Origin: UBA1550 sp049294435
GTDB lineage: Bacteria > Patescibacteriota > Minisyncoccia > Phycocordibacterales > UBA1550
Direction: 5' to 3'
Length of the DNA stretch: 21,417 nt
NCBI GenBank assembly: GCA_049294435.1
Contig: JBAQCU010000017.1
Coordinates: 1 to 21,417 of the forward strand
This document shows positions 1 to 5,969 of the stretch, one piece after another. Each line of letters opens with the position of its first letter. Position 1 is the stretch's first letter. Under the pieces are notes generated by a model. That model was not told the origin of the DNA. It saw nothing but the letters and a program-made list of their open reading frames with translations, and did not search any database. The position numbers were made by a program, and so were the translations under genes.

Positions 1-1
1 T

Positions 2-116
2 TAGTTTGTGCCGGGCGGAGGCATCCCGAGGCATTTGCGAGGGAGCCGAGCCGGGGTCGAGAACACTTAGCGAATGAGCCGTACTCGGCGAAGTCGGTTA
101 GTGATTCGTGGCCACA
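2..116 (+). repeat. Noncoding repeat family, copy A
   Basis: GC-rich noncoding segment sharing three blocks in the same order with 19194-19368 (opposite strand): GGGCGGAGGCAT at 13-24, GAGCCGGGGTCG at 48-59 and a 19-nt block AGTCGGTTAGTGATTCGTG at 92-110. A looser relative lies after tRNA-Phe at 1305-1448. The blocks between are not conserved. No ORF of note is present. The window starts inside or at the edge of it, so its left end is unknown. Confidence 0.75.
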
Positions 117-334
117 ATAGATAAAAATTATTAAAACGGATGGTCTCGACCTCAAGGAGAGGCGATTCCTGTCGGTGACACCAATAAAATACCCATTCGG
201 GTATTTTGTGCCACCAAAGGGACCGAACCAAACTCCCCATATTGACTCTATCTGTGGTGGTGGTATGCTTATGAACGGCAAGAAGTTCTTTGCCTTTTTT
301 GTTTTTTTAATAATCTCACTAAAGGGGAAGTGTC
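117..334 (+). promoter_or_regulatory. Leader region with two stem-loops upstream of the 139-aa gene
   Basis: Holds no convincing gene. A 9-bp stem with a 4-nt loop (AAAATACCC/GGGTATTTT) lies at 186-207. A GGCAA/TTGCC hairpin at 277-294 is followed by six T, a G and seven T (295-308), which looks like an intrinsic terminator just before the next gene. A Shine-Dalgarno-like AGGGGAAG sits at about 323-330, 5-6 nt before the ATG at 335. A terminator between a long leader and a good ribosome site could be an attenuator, or simply the end of an upstream RNA. I do not recognise a riboswitch class. Confidence 0.4.
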
Positions 335-754
335 ATGGCGAAAAATGCCAAAGTAGTTACACCTAGGGTCGTCAATGTAGAGTTGCCACATGGTTTCAAG
401 GCAATACCAACTGTGGCAATGGAACTTGATGTTTTGATGTTAAAAAAGGCGATTACTCCGCGAATGGACTCCTTGCGCAAGGCAATAGGGACTAGCAAGG
501 CTGAAAAACTCTCTGGCTTTTGCGCAGAGTGTCTCCAGTTCGGTAAAACCGTTTACGTGACTGTTGTCGCAAAAACGATAGCACAAAATGGAAACGGACA
601 GTCGTACCTGTGCCTATGTCCTTGTGGCGATGACTCGGAAATGTTCACAATCAGTAGCTCCTTTCTCAGGGCTGTGGACATCGACAAAAACCATGAAATC
701 AAACGGGTTCAGGCGACTCAACCACAACAACAAAAAGTCGCTTACGCGACGTAG
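335..754 (+). CDS. Hypothetical Cys-rich protein, 139 aa
   Basis: Function not recognised. The start is supported by a strong purine-rich ribosome site (AGGGGAAG) about 5 nt upstream, which is unusual in this window where most starts lack one. The middle carries CAEC (about residues 82-85) and CLCPC (about 112-116), spaced like a small zinc ribbon or treble clef. The N-terminal third is basic, and the C-terminus ends in a Gln-rich tail (QPQQQK). No signal peptide or membrane segment is visible. It is followed by its own terminator and preceded by a possible attenuator, so it appears monocistronic. A nucleic-acid-binding role would fit the basic, Cys-rich composition but is only inference. Confidence 0.75.
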   Translation: MAKNAKVVTPRVVNVELPHGFKAIPTVAMELDVLMLKKAITPRMDSLRKAIGTSKAEKLSGFCAECLQFGKTVYVTVVAKTIAQNGNGQSYLCLCPCGDDSEMFTISSSFLRAVDIDKNHEIKRVQATQPQQQKVAYAT

Positions 755-776
755 TATGTAGTACAAACTTACCAAA

Positions 777-803
777 GGCCCATTTTAAATGATGGGCTTT
801 TTC
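777..803 (+). terminator. Intrinsic terminator after the 139-aa gene
   Basis: Stem GCCCAT (778-783) / ATGGGC (792-797) followed by a T run (798-802). Confidence 0.8.
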
Positions 804-805
804 AT

Positions 806-833
806 TTGATTTTTAGCTTAAATTTGGTATAGT
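806..833 (+). promoter_or_regulatory. Promoter for leaderless mRNA of the 95-aa gene
   Basis: TTGATT (806-811), 16-nt spacer, extended -10 TGG-TATAGT with the hexamer at 828-833. The ATG at 840 follows after exactly 6 nt, where transcription would start, so the message is probably leaderless. No ribosome site is visible. Confidence 0.65.
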
Positions 834-839
834 TGCTGT

Positions 840-1127
840 ATGGAATTGGATACACGCAAGCTTGATGAGTTGCTTGAAATCACGCATGAGAACAACAAAA
901 TTCTTCGCTCTATGCGACGTACGCAAAGATGGAGTTCGCTGTTTAGGTTTGTATACTGGGCAGTAATTCTAGGGTCTATTCTTGGGGTGTATTATCATTT
1001 CCAGCCAACGATTCAGAAGTATATGAAGACATTTCAGACTTCAATTGGTATCATTCAAAATTTTGAAAAAACTGCCGGTTCAATTCCCACAGACATACAA
1101 ACAGCGAAAAATCTGTTTAATAAATAG
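840..1127 (+). CDS. Small single-pass membrane protein, 95 aa
   Basis: The N-terminal ~30 residues are charged and helical (KLDELLEITHENNKILRSM, heptad-like), followed by a basic patch (RRTQRW) and one hydrophobic segment at about 36-52. The remainder is polar and probably extracytoplasmic by the positive-inside rule. Proteins of this plan (a short 'ENNKLL' coiled coil, then one TM) are common in Parcubacteria genomes, from memory, and have no known role. The gene stands alone between a terminator and tRNA-Phe, with its own promoter placing the transcription start on the ATG. Its stop codon overlaps the following terminator stem. Confidence 0.85.
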   Translation: MELDTRKLDELLEITHENNKILRSMRRTQRWSSLFRFVYWAVILGSILGVYYHFQPTIQKYMKTFQTSIGIIQNFEKTAGSIPTDIQTAKNLFNK

Positions 1128-1149
1128 AATTTTCGTAAAACGAAAATTC
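1127..1149 (+). terminator. Stem-loop terminator overlapping the stop of the 95-aa gene
   Basis: GAATTTTCG (1127-1135) / CGAAAATTC (1141-1149), 9 bp perfect with a 5-nt loop, followed by TTGTTAATT. The stem is A/T-rich and the T run is short. Confidence 0.5.
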
Positions 1150-1201
1150 TTGTTAATTGTCAAATGTTAGTTGTTTTAAAATTTAAAAAAATTTTAAACT
1201 T

Positions 1202-1274
1202 GCCGAGGTAGCTCAGTTGGTAGAGCATTCGCCTGAAGAGCGAGGGGTCAGCAGTTCGAACCTGCTCCTCGGCA
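1202..1274 (+). tRNA. tRNA-Phe (GAA)
   Basis: Cloverleaf by eye: acceptor GCCGAGG (1202-1208) pairs with CCTCGGC; the anticodon stem TTCGC/GCGAG encloses the loop CTGAAGA, giving anticodon GAA; the T arm AGCAG-TTCGAAC-CTGCT is canonical. The discriminator is A at 1274 and no CCA follows (CAAAAT), so CCA must be added enzymatically. Confidence 0.97.
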
Positions 1275-1281
1275 CAAAATG

Positions 1282-1303
1282 AAAACCCCGTAAGGGGCTT
1301 TTT
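1282..1303 (+). terminator. Terminator after tRNA-Phe
   Basis: CCCC-GTAA-GGGG hairpin with a preceding A run and following T run (AAAACCCC...GGGGCTTTTT). An almost identical second copy lies at 1471-1496. Confidence 0.8.
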
Positions 1304-1304
1304 A

Positions 1305-1448
1305 TTTTGTACCGAGGAAGCGAGCACTGCTCGCGTGCAGGTTCGAAAGCCGGAATATGCCGAGAGAAACGAGGCAATGAGGCGGGGTCGAAGGTACTTA
1401 GTGCGCGCAAGGTGTACCCACCTGAGCACACTTAGTAACCTGTGACCA
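1305..1448 (+). repeat. Noncoding repeat family, copy B, inserted 3' of tRNA-Phe
   Basis: Shares with the copy at 19194-19368 a GCGGGGTCG block (1382-1390), a following GTACTTA, and CTTAGTAACCTGTGACCA (1431-1448; 16 of 18 identical to the reverse complement of 19256-19273). It contains short hairpins such as CGAGC-ACT-GCTCG. It lies exactly between two copies of the tRNA-Phe 3' end plus terminator, so it looks inserted rather than ancestral. Confidence 0.65.
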
Positions 1449-1500
1449 ACCCTGCTCCTCGGCACAAAATGAAAACCCCGTAAGGGGCTTTCTTTTTTGT
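1449..1500 (+). repeat. Duplicate of tRNA-Phe 3' end and terminator (att-like)
   Basis: Positions 1451-1491 repeat 1261-1301 perfectly (41 bp): last part of the T arm, acceptor strand, discriminator, spacer and terminator hairpin. Identity continues weakly to 1500. Only the tRNA 3' fragment is present, so this is not a gene. The terminator in this copy can also serve the convergent valS-prsW-hsp20 operon. Confidence 0.85.
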
Positions 1501-1541
1501 GGTCACATGTCAATTGTCAGTGGTCAAATGTTTCCTTGTCC

Positions 1542-2006
1542 CTACAACGACTTAATCTTAATAGTTTGCCTTCTGTCCTTGTCTATACGCAGAAGTTTTA
1601 TAGTTAGAAGACCATGCTTTTCTGTTGCTTCCACCTCTTCAGTTTCAACTTCAGAAGGAAGAAGTATTACGCGAGAAAATGCTCCCCAATAGAGCTCTTG
1701 GTGAAAATAATTTTCTGCAGAAACACCTTTTGGTGCCTCACGTTTGCCCTTTATAGTCACCATTTCGCGCGTTACAGATACAGAAAGGTCCTCAGAAGCC
1801 ACGCTTGCAACCATTGCCTGAATAATGATTGAGTCGTTGGTCTGGTATACGTCCACAGCAAGCTCACCCTCGGGAACTGCTTCCTCCTCCCATTGGCTAA
1901 ATGACCCAGAAGGCGCTTGTTCAATAGCGACGTCCTCTTCAAAATCTGAAGAGCGGTCCTTGAGCGAAATAGTCCCAGTGAGTCGTTCAAAAAAAGATCG
2001 TTTCAT
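1542..2006 (-). CDS. Hsp20/alpha-crystallin small heat shock protein, 154 aa
   Basis: ATP-independent chaperone that holds unfolding proteins in the cytoplasm, normally as oligomers. The alpha-crystallin domain spans about residues 48-140: it opens with GELAVDVYQTNDSIIIQAMV, runs through the VTIKGKRE strand, and ends with the family signature around 'ATEKHGLLTIKLLRID' (A-x-x-x-x-G-L-L-T-I form). The short C-terminal tail contains IKIKSL rather than a textbook I-x-I/V tail, although IKI matches the motif loosely. The N-terminal 45 residues are acidic and low-complexity. It starts 6 nt after the prsW stop and is the last gene of the valS operon; no separate promoter is obvious. Length is typical for bacterial Hsp20. 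Confidence 0.93.
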   Translation of the reverse strand: MKRSFFERLTGTISLKDRSSDFEEDVAIEQAPSGSFSQWEEEAVPEGELAVDVYQTNDSIIIQAMVASVASEDLSVSVTREMVTIKGKREAPKGVSAENYFHQELYWGAFSRVILLPSEVETEEVEATEKHGLLTIKLLRIDKDRRQTIKIKSL

Positions 2007-2012
2007 AATAGA

Positions 2013-2783
2013 TTAGTTAATAGATTCAGGCCTTGATATGCGTTTTACGAGTGCAAGTAATACAATGATGCCGATGACTGCTCCCCAAAACTGAGAAAAC
2101 ACCAAAAGTGTCTTCATCGTCCCATCACTCTCTATTATAGATAAATTAAAGTATGCATGCAAGAGTGTAGCTGTAATAATCCCCAGTGTCACCGCAATAA
2201 ACTTTATATATTTTGACGCATAGAAGGAAAACGCAATAGCAATGCCAATAAACGCCGACGAAACAATATGGACAATTGTTGCGCCGATGAACCTCATATT
2301 TCCATTTGCAAGAATTTCAAAAGCTCCGCCAGTAGAGAGGTCCTTGAAAATATAGAGCGTGTTTTCCATTGCGGAAAAACCGAGCGCCGCAGTGATGAGA
2401 TAAATCACTGCGTCCATTGGCTCGTCAAAGAATTTGCTTTTAAACGCAATTAGAAACACTGTGGCATATTTCGCAAATTCTTCTATAAAAGCCCAGAGTG
2501 TTACACGCACAGTTTCCTCATCTGGCGCAAGAAGCGTTAGTTTAATAGCAAGAACGTCCATCATGTTCATAATTGAATCAATGGATGCCAACACTAACTT
2601 TTGCAGTGGAAGCACAAAATACACAATTGCCATTCCAGCAAAAAACGAGAGAGCAATGAGCCCTGTCGGCTCTGGAGATTTACTGTCCTGCTTCAACCAA
2701 AACCAAAGCCACACGAGTGATGGCAAGACTCCTCCTGCAATAGCTATCGCAACTGGTTTCCAGACTAGAATGGTTTCGGCCAT
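2013..2783 (-). CDS. PrsW-family intramembrane metalloprotease, 256 aa
   Basis: Polytopic membrane protein with about seven to eight hydrophobic segments. It shows the PrsW (M82) signatures: EEFAK at about 101-105 (family motif EExxK), FDEPMDAVIYLITAALGFSA at about 119-138 followed by MENTLY, then H172 and H199 inside membrane segments, the expected metal ligands. B. subtilis PrsW starts regulated proteolysis of an anti-sigma factor in response to envelope stress; the substrate here is unknown and no anti-sigma factor is seen in the window. The start codon lies 19 nt inside the end of valS, so translation is probably coupled, and hsp20 follows 6 nt later. This proximity suggests a shared stress theme, which is inference. 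Confidence 0.88.
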   Translation of the reverse strand: MAETILVWKPVAIAIAGGVLPSLVWLWFWLKQDSKSPEPTGLIALSFFAGMAIVYFVLPLQKLVLASIDSIMNMMDVLAIKLTLLAPDEETVRVTLWAFIEEFAKYATVFLIAFKSKFFDEPMDAVIYLITAALGFSAMENTLYIFKDLSTGGAFEILANGNMRFIGATIVHIVSSAFIGIAIAFSFYASKYIKFIAVTLGIITATLLHAYFNLSIIESDGTMKTLLVFSQFWGAVIGIIVLLALVKRISRPESIN

Positions 2784-4918
2784 GGTTCTACAATGAGAAG
2801 CGTTTTACCTTCTCTAGGTAGTATACCCCAAATTTCTTCGGTGATGAATGGCATAAAAGGGTGAAGCATTTTAATATTTGTTGCAAGGATGTTTAGAAGG
2901 AGCCATCGGGAAGCATTTTCCGACATCTCATCATCACCAGCAACTCGAGCTTTCATTTCCTCAATGATCACGTCCGCAAATGTGTTCCAGAAATAATGAT
3001 AGAGCTCCTCTCCAGCGAGATGGAAGCGAAAGTTTTCATAGTGTGAAGTAATGCTTTCAGTTGTTTTCCCAAGTTCCACGAGAATTTCTTCATCTCTAGT
3101 GGTAAGCGCGGGACGAGGAGTTTCTAAAGTAGTGTCACCGATGTTTGCCAAAACAAAGCGTGTAGCATTCCAAACTTTGTTACAAAAATGTTTGTAACCT
3201 TTTATTTTGTCCTCCACGAGCGCGAGGTCACTGCCGGGAGTGTTGCCAATCACAAGACCGATACGTAGAGCATCTGCGCCGTACTTGTCGCTGAGCTCAA
3301 CAGGGGAGACTACGTTGCCTTTACTCTTTGACATCTTTTTACCATGTTTGTCGTTAACCATGCCGTGCAGATACACTGTTTTGAACGGCACTTGCTCAGT
3401 CAGATAGAGCCCAAAAATGACCATACGCGGAACCCATTTAAAAATAAGGTCCCGACCCGTCTCCATTACGTCTGTAGGGTAGAAGCCCAGATCAGCCCTT
3501 TCAGGGTATCCTAGGGCTAACAGAGGCCATTGACCAGATGAAAACCATGTATCAAATGTGTCTGTGTCGCGAATAAAAACTCCGCCACATGAGCATTTTG
3601 CGCCGTCCTTTTCCTCAGTGTCGAGGACACCTTTGTTGCAGTCTTTGCAAATCAAGGATGGAATCTGAATACCCCACACAATCTGTCGCGAGATATTCCA
3701 GTCCATTGTATTATCCATCCAGTATAAAAATATTTTTTCAAAATTGTCGGGAAGGAATTTTATTTTTCCATCGCGCACAGTATCTCCCGCGAGTTTTGCG
3801 AGTGGCGCCATTTTTACGAACCACTGTGGCATTACGCGAGGCTCAATAGTAGTTCCACACTTGTAGCAAGTTGGAACCGCGTGAGTATAGTCCTCGATTT
3901 TTTCAATGAAACCAAGGGCTTGTAAGTCCTCCACCACCTTCGTACGCGCCTCCGCGATTTTCATTCCAACATACTTTCCGGTTTTTTCATTGAGCTTTCC
4001 AAATTGGTCAATGACTTCCACTCGGGGAAGATTGTGCGTCTCTGACATGCGGAAGTCGTTGTTGTCGTGTGATGGGGTAATCTTGAGAGCACCAGTCCCA
4101 AACTCCGGGTCAACCTCTTCGTCACCTATAACTACAAGCGAAAGTTTTCCTTCAGGGTGTTGTACCTCTATTGTTCGTCCAATATATTTTTTGTAACGTT
4201 CATCGGTAGGATTCACTGCAACTGCAACATCACCAAAAATAGTTTCAGGGCGAACGGTTGCTACGACGAATGGCCCGTACTTTATATAGTAAAGCTTGTC
4301 CGCCTTCTCAACATTTTCGGTTTCAACATCAGAGAGAGATGTCTGGTGTTTTGTGCACCAGTTACCCGTGCGGTATCCGCGGTACACGAGGTTGTCGCGA
4401 TACATCTTGCGAAATGTTTCTTGCACCTCTGCTACGACACTTGGGTCTAGTGTAAATTTTTCTCGAGACCAGTCGCATGATGCGCCGAGCGCCTTCACGT
4501 CGTCCTCCATATTTTTTTTACTTTCAAGAGTGAACGCCATGATTTCATCATAGAGTTCCTTGCGGTCCATCTTGAATCTTGAGCGCCCTTCTTTTTCAAG
4601 TTTCTTTTCGTATACAACTTGTGTTTCAAATCCTGCGTGGTCAGCGCCCGGTACCCAGAGCGCTTTTTTGCCCTGCATGCGTTGGTAGCGTATCATGATA
4701 TCCTCAAGTGCGATGGTGAGCGCGTGTCCTGCGTGCAAACGGCCATTCGCGTTTGGAGGAGGCATAATAATAGTAAATGGCTCTTTGTGCCGAGCGGGTA
4801 GATTATCAGGGTTAAAAAAACCACTCTCTTCCCAGAGCTTGTAGATACGAGACTCTGTGTTCGACGGCTCGTAGGGCTTTGTTAGTTTTTCGGGCAGTTT
4901 TTCTTGTTTGTCAGCCAT
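2765..4918 (-). CDS. valS: Valyl-tRNA synthetase, 717 aa
   Basis: Class I aminoacyl-tRNA synthetase that charges tRNA-Val and edits mischarged threonine. The HIGH box appears as HAGH (62-65) inside PPPNANGRLHAGH, and the KMSKS loop is intact at 528-532. The CP1 editing domain has TVRPETIFGDVAVAVNP (221-237) and GTGALKITPSHDNND. The Val/Ile/Leu signature NTMDWNISRQIVWGIQIP lies at about 403-420. Zinc ligands are CYKC (351-354), CKDC (424-427) and CSC (442-444). The protein stops soon after the anticodon-binding helix bundle, so the C-terminal coiled-coil arm of E. coli ValRS (951 aa) is absent, as is usual for reduced CPR enzymes. It is the first gene of the operon with prsW and hsp20; its promoter is just upstream. 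Confidence 0.98.
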   Translation of the reverse strand: MADKQEKLPEKLTKPYEPSNTESRIYKLWEESGFFNPDNLPARHKEPFTIIMPPPNANGRLHAGHALTIALEDIMIRYQRMQGKKALWVPGADHAGFETQVVYEKKLEKEGRSRFKMDRKELYDEIMAFTLESKKNMEDDVKALGASCDWSREKFTLDPSVVAEVQETFRKMYRDNLVYRGYRTGNWCTKHQTSLSDVETENVEKADKLYYIKYGPFVVATVRPETIFGDVAVAVNPTDERYKKYIGRTIEVQHPEGKLSLVVIGDEEVDPEFGTGALKITPSHDNNDFRMSETHNLPRVEVIDQFGKLNEKTGKYVGMKIAEARTKVVEDLQALGFIEKIEDYTHAVPTCYKCGTTIEPRVMPQWFVKMAPLAKLAGDTVRDGKIKFLPDNFEKIFLYWMDNTMDWNISRQIVWGIQIPSLICKDCNKGVLDTEEKDGAKCSCGGVFIRDTDTFDTWFSSGQWPLLALGYPERADLGFYPTDVMETGRDLIFKWVPRMVIFGLYLTEQVPFKTVYLHGMVNDKHGKKMSKSKGNVVSPVELSDKYGADALRIGLVIGNTPGSDLALVEDKIKGYKHFCNKVWNATRFVLANIGDTTLETPRPALTTRDEEILVELGKTTESITSHYENFRFHLAGEELYHYFWNTFADVIIEEMKARVAGDDEMSENASRWLLLNILATNIKMLHPFMPFITEEIWGILPREGKTLLIVEPWPKPF

Positions 4919-4927
4919 AGTAGGCTG

Positions 4928-4956
4928 ATTTTATCACAATTTTGAGGACTGACCAA
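4928..4956 (-). promoter_or_regulatory. Promoter of the valS operon
   Basis: On the minus strand: TTGGTC (4951-4956), 17-nt spacer, TAAAAT (4928-4933). The ATG at 4918 begins 9 nt after the -10 box, giving a leader of about 2-3 nt and no ribosome site. Confidence 0.6.
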
Positions 4957-4999
4957 GGTTAATGCTTGCTTTTAATCTGAACGAGAAAAAAGAAAATGG

Positions 5000-5096
5000 T
5001 TTGTAAATTTGTTAATTCCCCTAAAAACAAACTGTGTACCTATTTGTTCCTATCGGAACAAATAGGTACACAGGGGGAATTAGTTCAAATTACAAA
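5000..5096. repeat. Large composite hairpin
   Basis: The core is an 18-bp perfect stem with a TATC loop at 5033-5072 (arms begin TGTGTACC and GGAACAAA). It is flanked by TAATTCCCC (5013-5021) / GGGGAATTA (5074-5082) and by TTTGTAAATTTG (5000-5011) / CAAATTACAAA (5086-5096, one bulge). There is no gene in it and no T run that would make it an ordinary terminator. Confidence 0.85.
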
Positions 5097-5144
5097 ACTC
5101 TTGTTTTGTCCCAAAGTTGCATAGACATATAGGCGATTGTAAAT

Positions 5145-5188
5145 CACTAACATACATTCGTAGTTATAACTATGAATGTATGTTAGTG
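5145..5188. repeat. 44-nt near-perfect palindrome
   Basis: Arms of 22 nt meet with no loop; the only non-Watson-Crick pair is one G/T. It reads CACTAACATACATTC at 5145-5159 and its complement at 5174-5188. Short outer arms TGTCCC (5107-5112) / GGGACA (5191-5196) extend it. It could form a cruciform, act as an operator, or be a fossil of a palindromic element. Confidence 0.85.
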
Positions 5189-5201
5189 AGGGGACAGGTT
5201 A

Positions 5202-5288
5202 CTATTTCCTTTTTCGTAGTTCCGCGAGGGTGGGGCTGACAGACTTTGCGAGTTTGAGCGTGCATTGCGCGATGATGTTGTTTTTTTG
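5202..5288 (-). pseudogene. Remnant of a tsaD 3' end
   Basis: Reading the minus strand to the stop at 5202-5204 gives KNIIAQCTLKLAKSVSPTLA followed by ELRKRK. The intact TsaD in this window ends KKHITAEGHLKLAKSVSPTL followed by EQLRKSKK. The match ends at a T-rich stretch (5280-5287) next to the NYN promoter, and no upstream TsaD coding sequence is present. It is a detached C-terminal fragment, not an active gene. Confidence 0.8.
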
Positions 5289-5294
5289 ATGTGA

Positions 5295-5300
5295 TATACT
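5295..5300 (+). promoter_or_regulatory. -10 box of the NYN nuclease gene
   Basis: TATACT, 9 nt before the ATG at 5310. The alternative upstream TTG (5301) directly abuts the box and could not be in the transcript, which decides the start in favour of 5310. Confidence 0.6.
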
Positions 5301-5309
5301 TTGATCTAT

Positions 5310-5831
5310 ATGAAAAACATTCGTGAGAATAACTTAGCATTTATTGATGGACAAAATCTTCATCTAGGAACTACACAAAATGGGTGGAAGGTTGATCATC
5401 ATAAACTGAGAGTGTATTTGAAGGACAAGTACCATGTTACTGAAGCGTATTATTTTTTAGGATATATCTCAGAGGAGGAACAGGATTTATATAATAATTT
5501 GCAAAAAGCAGGCTTCATTGTTGTGTTTAAAGAACACAACTCAAGCTTGATTGCGAAAAAGAAGGGGAATGTTGATACTGATATTGTTTTTGAAATAATG
5601 AAAAATCTTGTTGATAATAAAAACTTCAATAAGTTTCTCTTGGTGTCTGGAGATGGGGATTACAAAAAGGTGGTTGATTATTTGATAAAGAAGGATAAAT
5701 TTAAGAAGATTCTGTTTCCTAATAAAAAGTTTGCTTCTTCTTTGTATAAGAGTTTAGGTTCGGAGTTTTTTGACTATTTAGAAAACTTTAAAGTATATAT
5801 AGGGTGGCATAAAAAAGAAAAGGGCTCCTAA
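5310..5831 (+). CDS. NYN domain (LabA/DUF88-type) putative ribonuclease, 173 aa
   Basis: PIN-like fold RNase family. The three acidic motifs are in order: NLAFIDGQN (D13), KGNVDTDIVFEIM (two Asp, mid-protein) and LLVSGDGDYKKVVDYL (two Asp). These Asp residues coordinate the divalent metal in the family. The protein is basic at the C-terminus (WHKKEKGS) and very Lys- and Phe-rich. Base composition is visibly more AT-rich than the neighbouring valS and tsaD, and the gene is bracketed by tsaD-tail remnants, so it may be a later insertion. Its substrate is unknown; tRNA or mRNA turnover and defence roles have both been described for NYN proteins. It is transcribed alone. Confidence 0.9.
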   Translation: MKNIRENNLAFIDGQNLHLGTTQNGWKVDHHKLRVYLKDKYHVTEAYYFLGYISEEEQDLYNNLQKAGFIVVFKEHNSSLIAKKKGNVDTDIVFEIMKNLVDNKNFNKFLLVSGDGDYKKVVDYLIKKDKFKKILFPNKKFASSLYKSLGSEFFDYLENFKVYIGWHKKEKGS

Positions 5832-5858
5832 GGCACGAGCACCTTTCGGATCCCTTTT
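5818..5858 (+). terminator. Terminator after the NYN gene (bidirectional)
   Basis: AAAAGGG (5818-5824) pairs with CCCTTTT (5852-5858), extended by TCC/GGA and inner AAGG/CCTT pairs. A and T runs on both sides allow it to work for either strand. Confidence 0.65.
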
Positions 5859-5924
5859 CGTATGGATACGTTGGTATTGTACAGCATTAGCAGGTAAAAA
5901 GTCAAGTTTGCGGGAGTATGAGCT

Positions 5925-5969
5925 TTACTTCTTCCTCCTCAATTCTGCGAGGGCTTTGGTGGTGGGTTT
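5925..5969 (-). pseudogene. Possible second tsaD-tail remnant directly after the DKNYY gene stop
   Basis: Immediately beyond the TAA of the DKNYY gene and in the same frame, the minus strand continues KPTTKALAELRRKK to a second TAA (5925-5927). It resembles the SPTLAELRKRK tail of the remnant at 5202. The match is short and low-complexity, so this could also be the eroded C-terminus of the DKNYY protein or of another gene. Confidence 0.4.

Noticed and set aside
175..366. 63-aa plus-strand ORF in the leader
   Set aside because: It translates two hairpins and a poly-T tract, has no ribosome site and overlaps the better supported gene at 335.
1160..1513. Minus-strand ORFs over tRNA-Phe (e.g. 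SRFELLTPRSSGECSTN)
   Set aside because: These are antisense readings of the tRNA and its duplicated 3' end, a common false ORF type.
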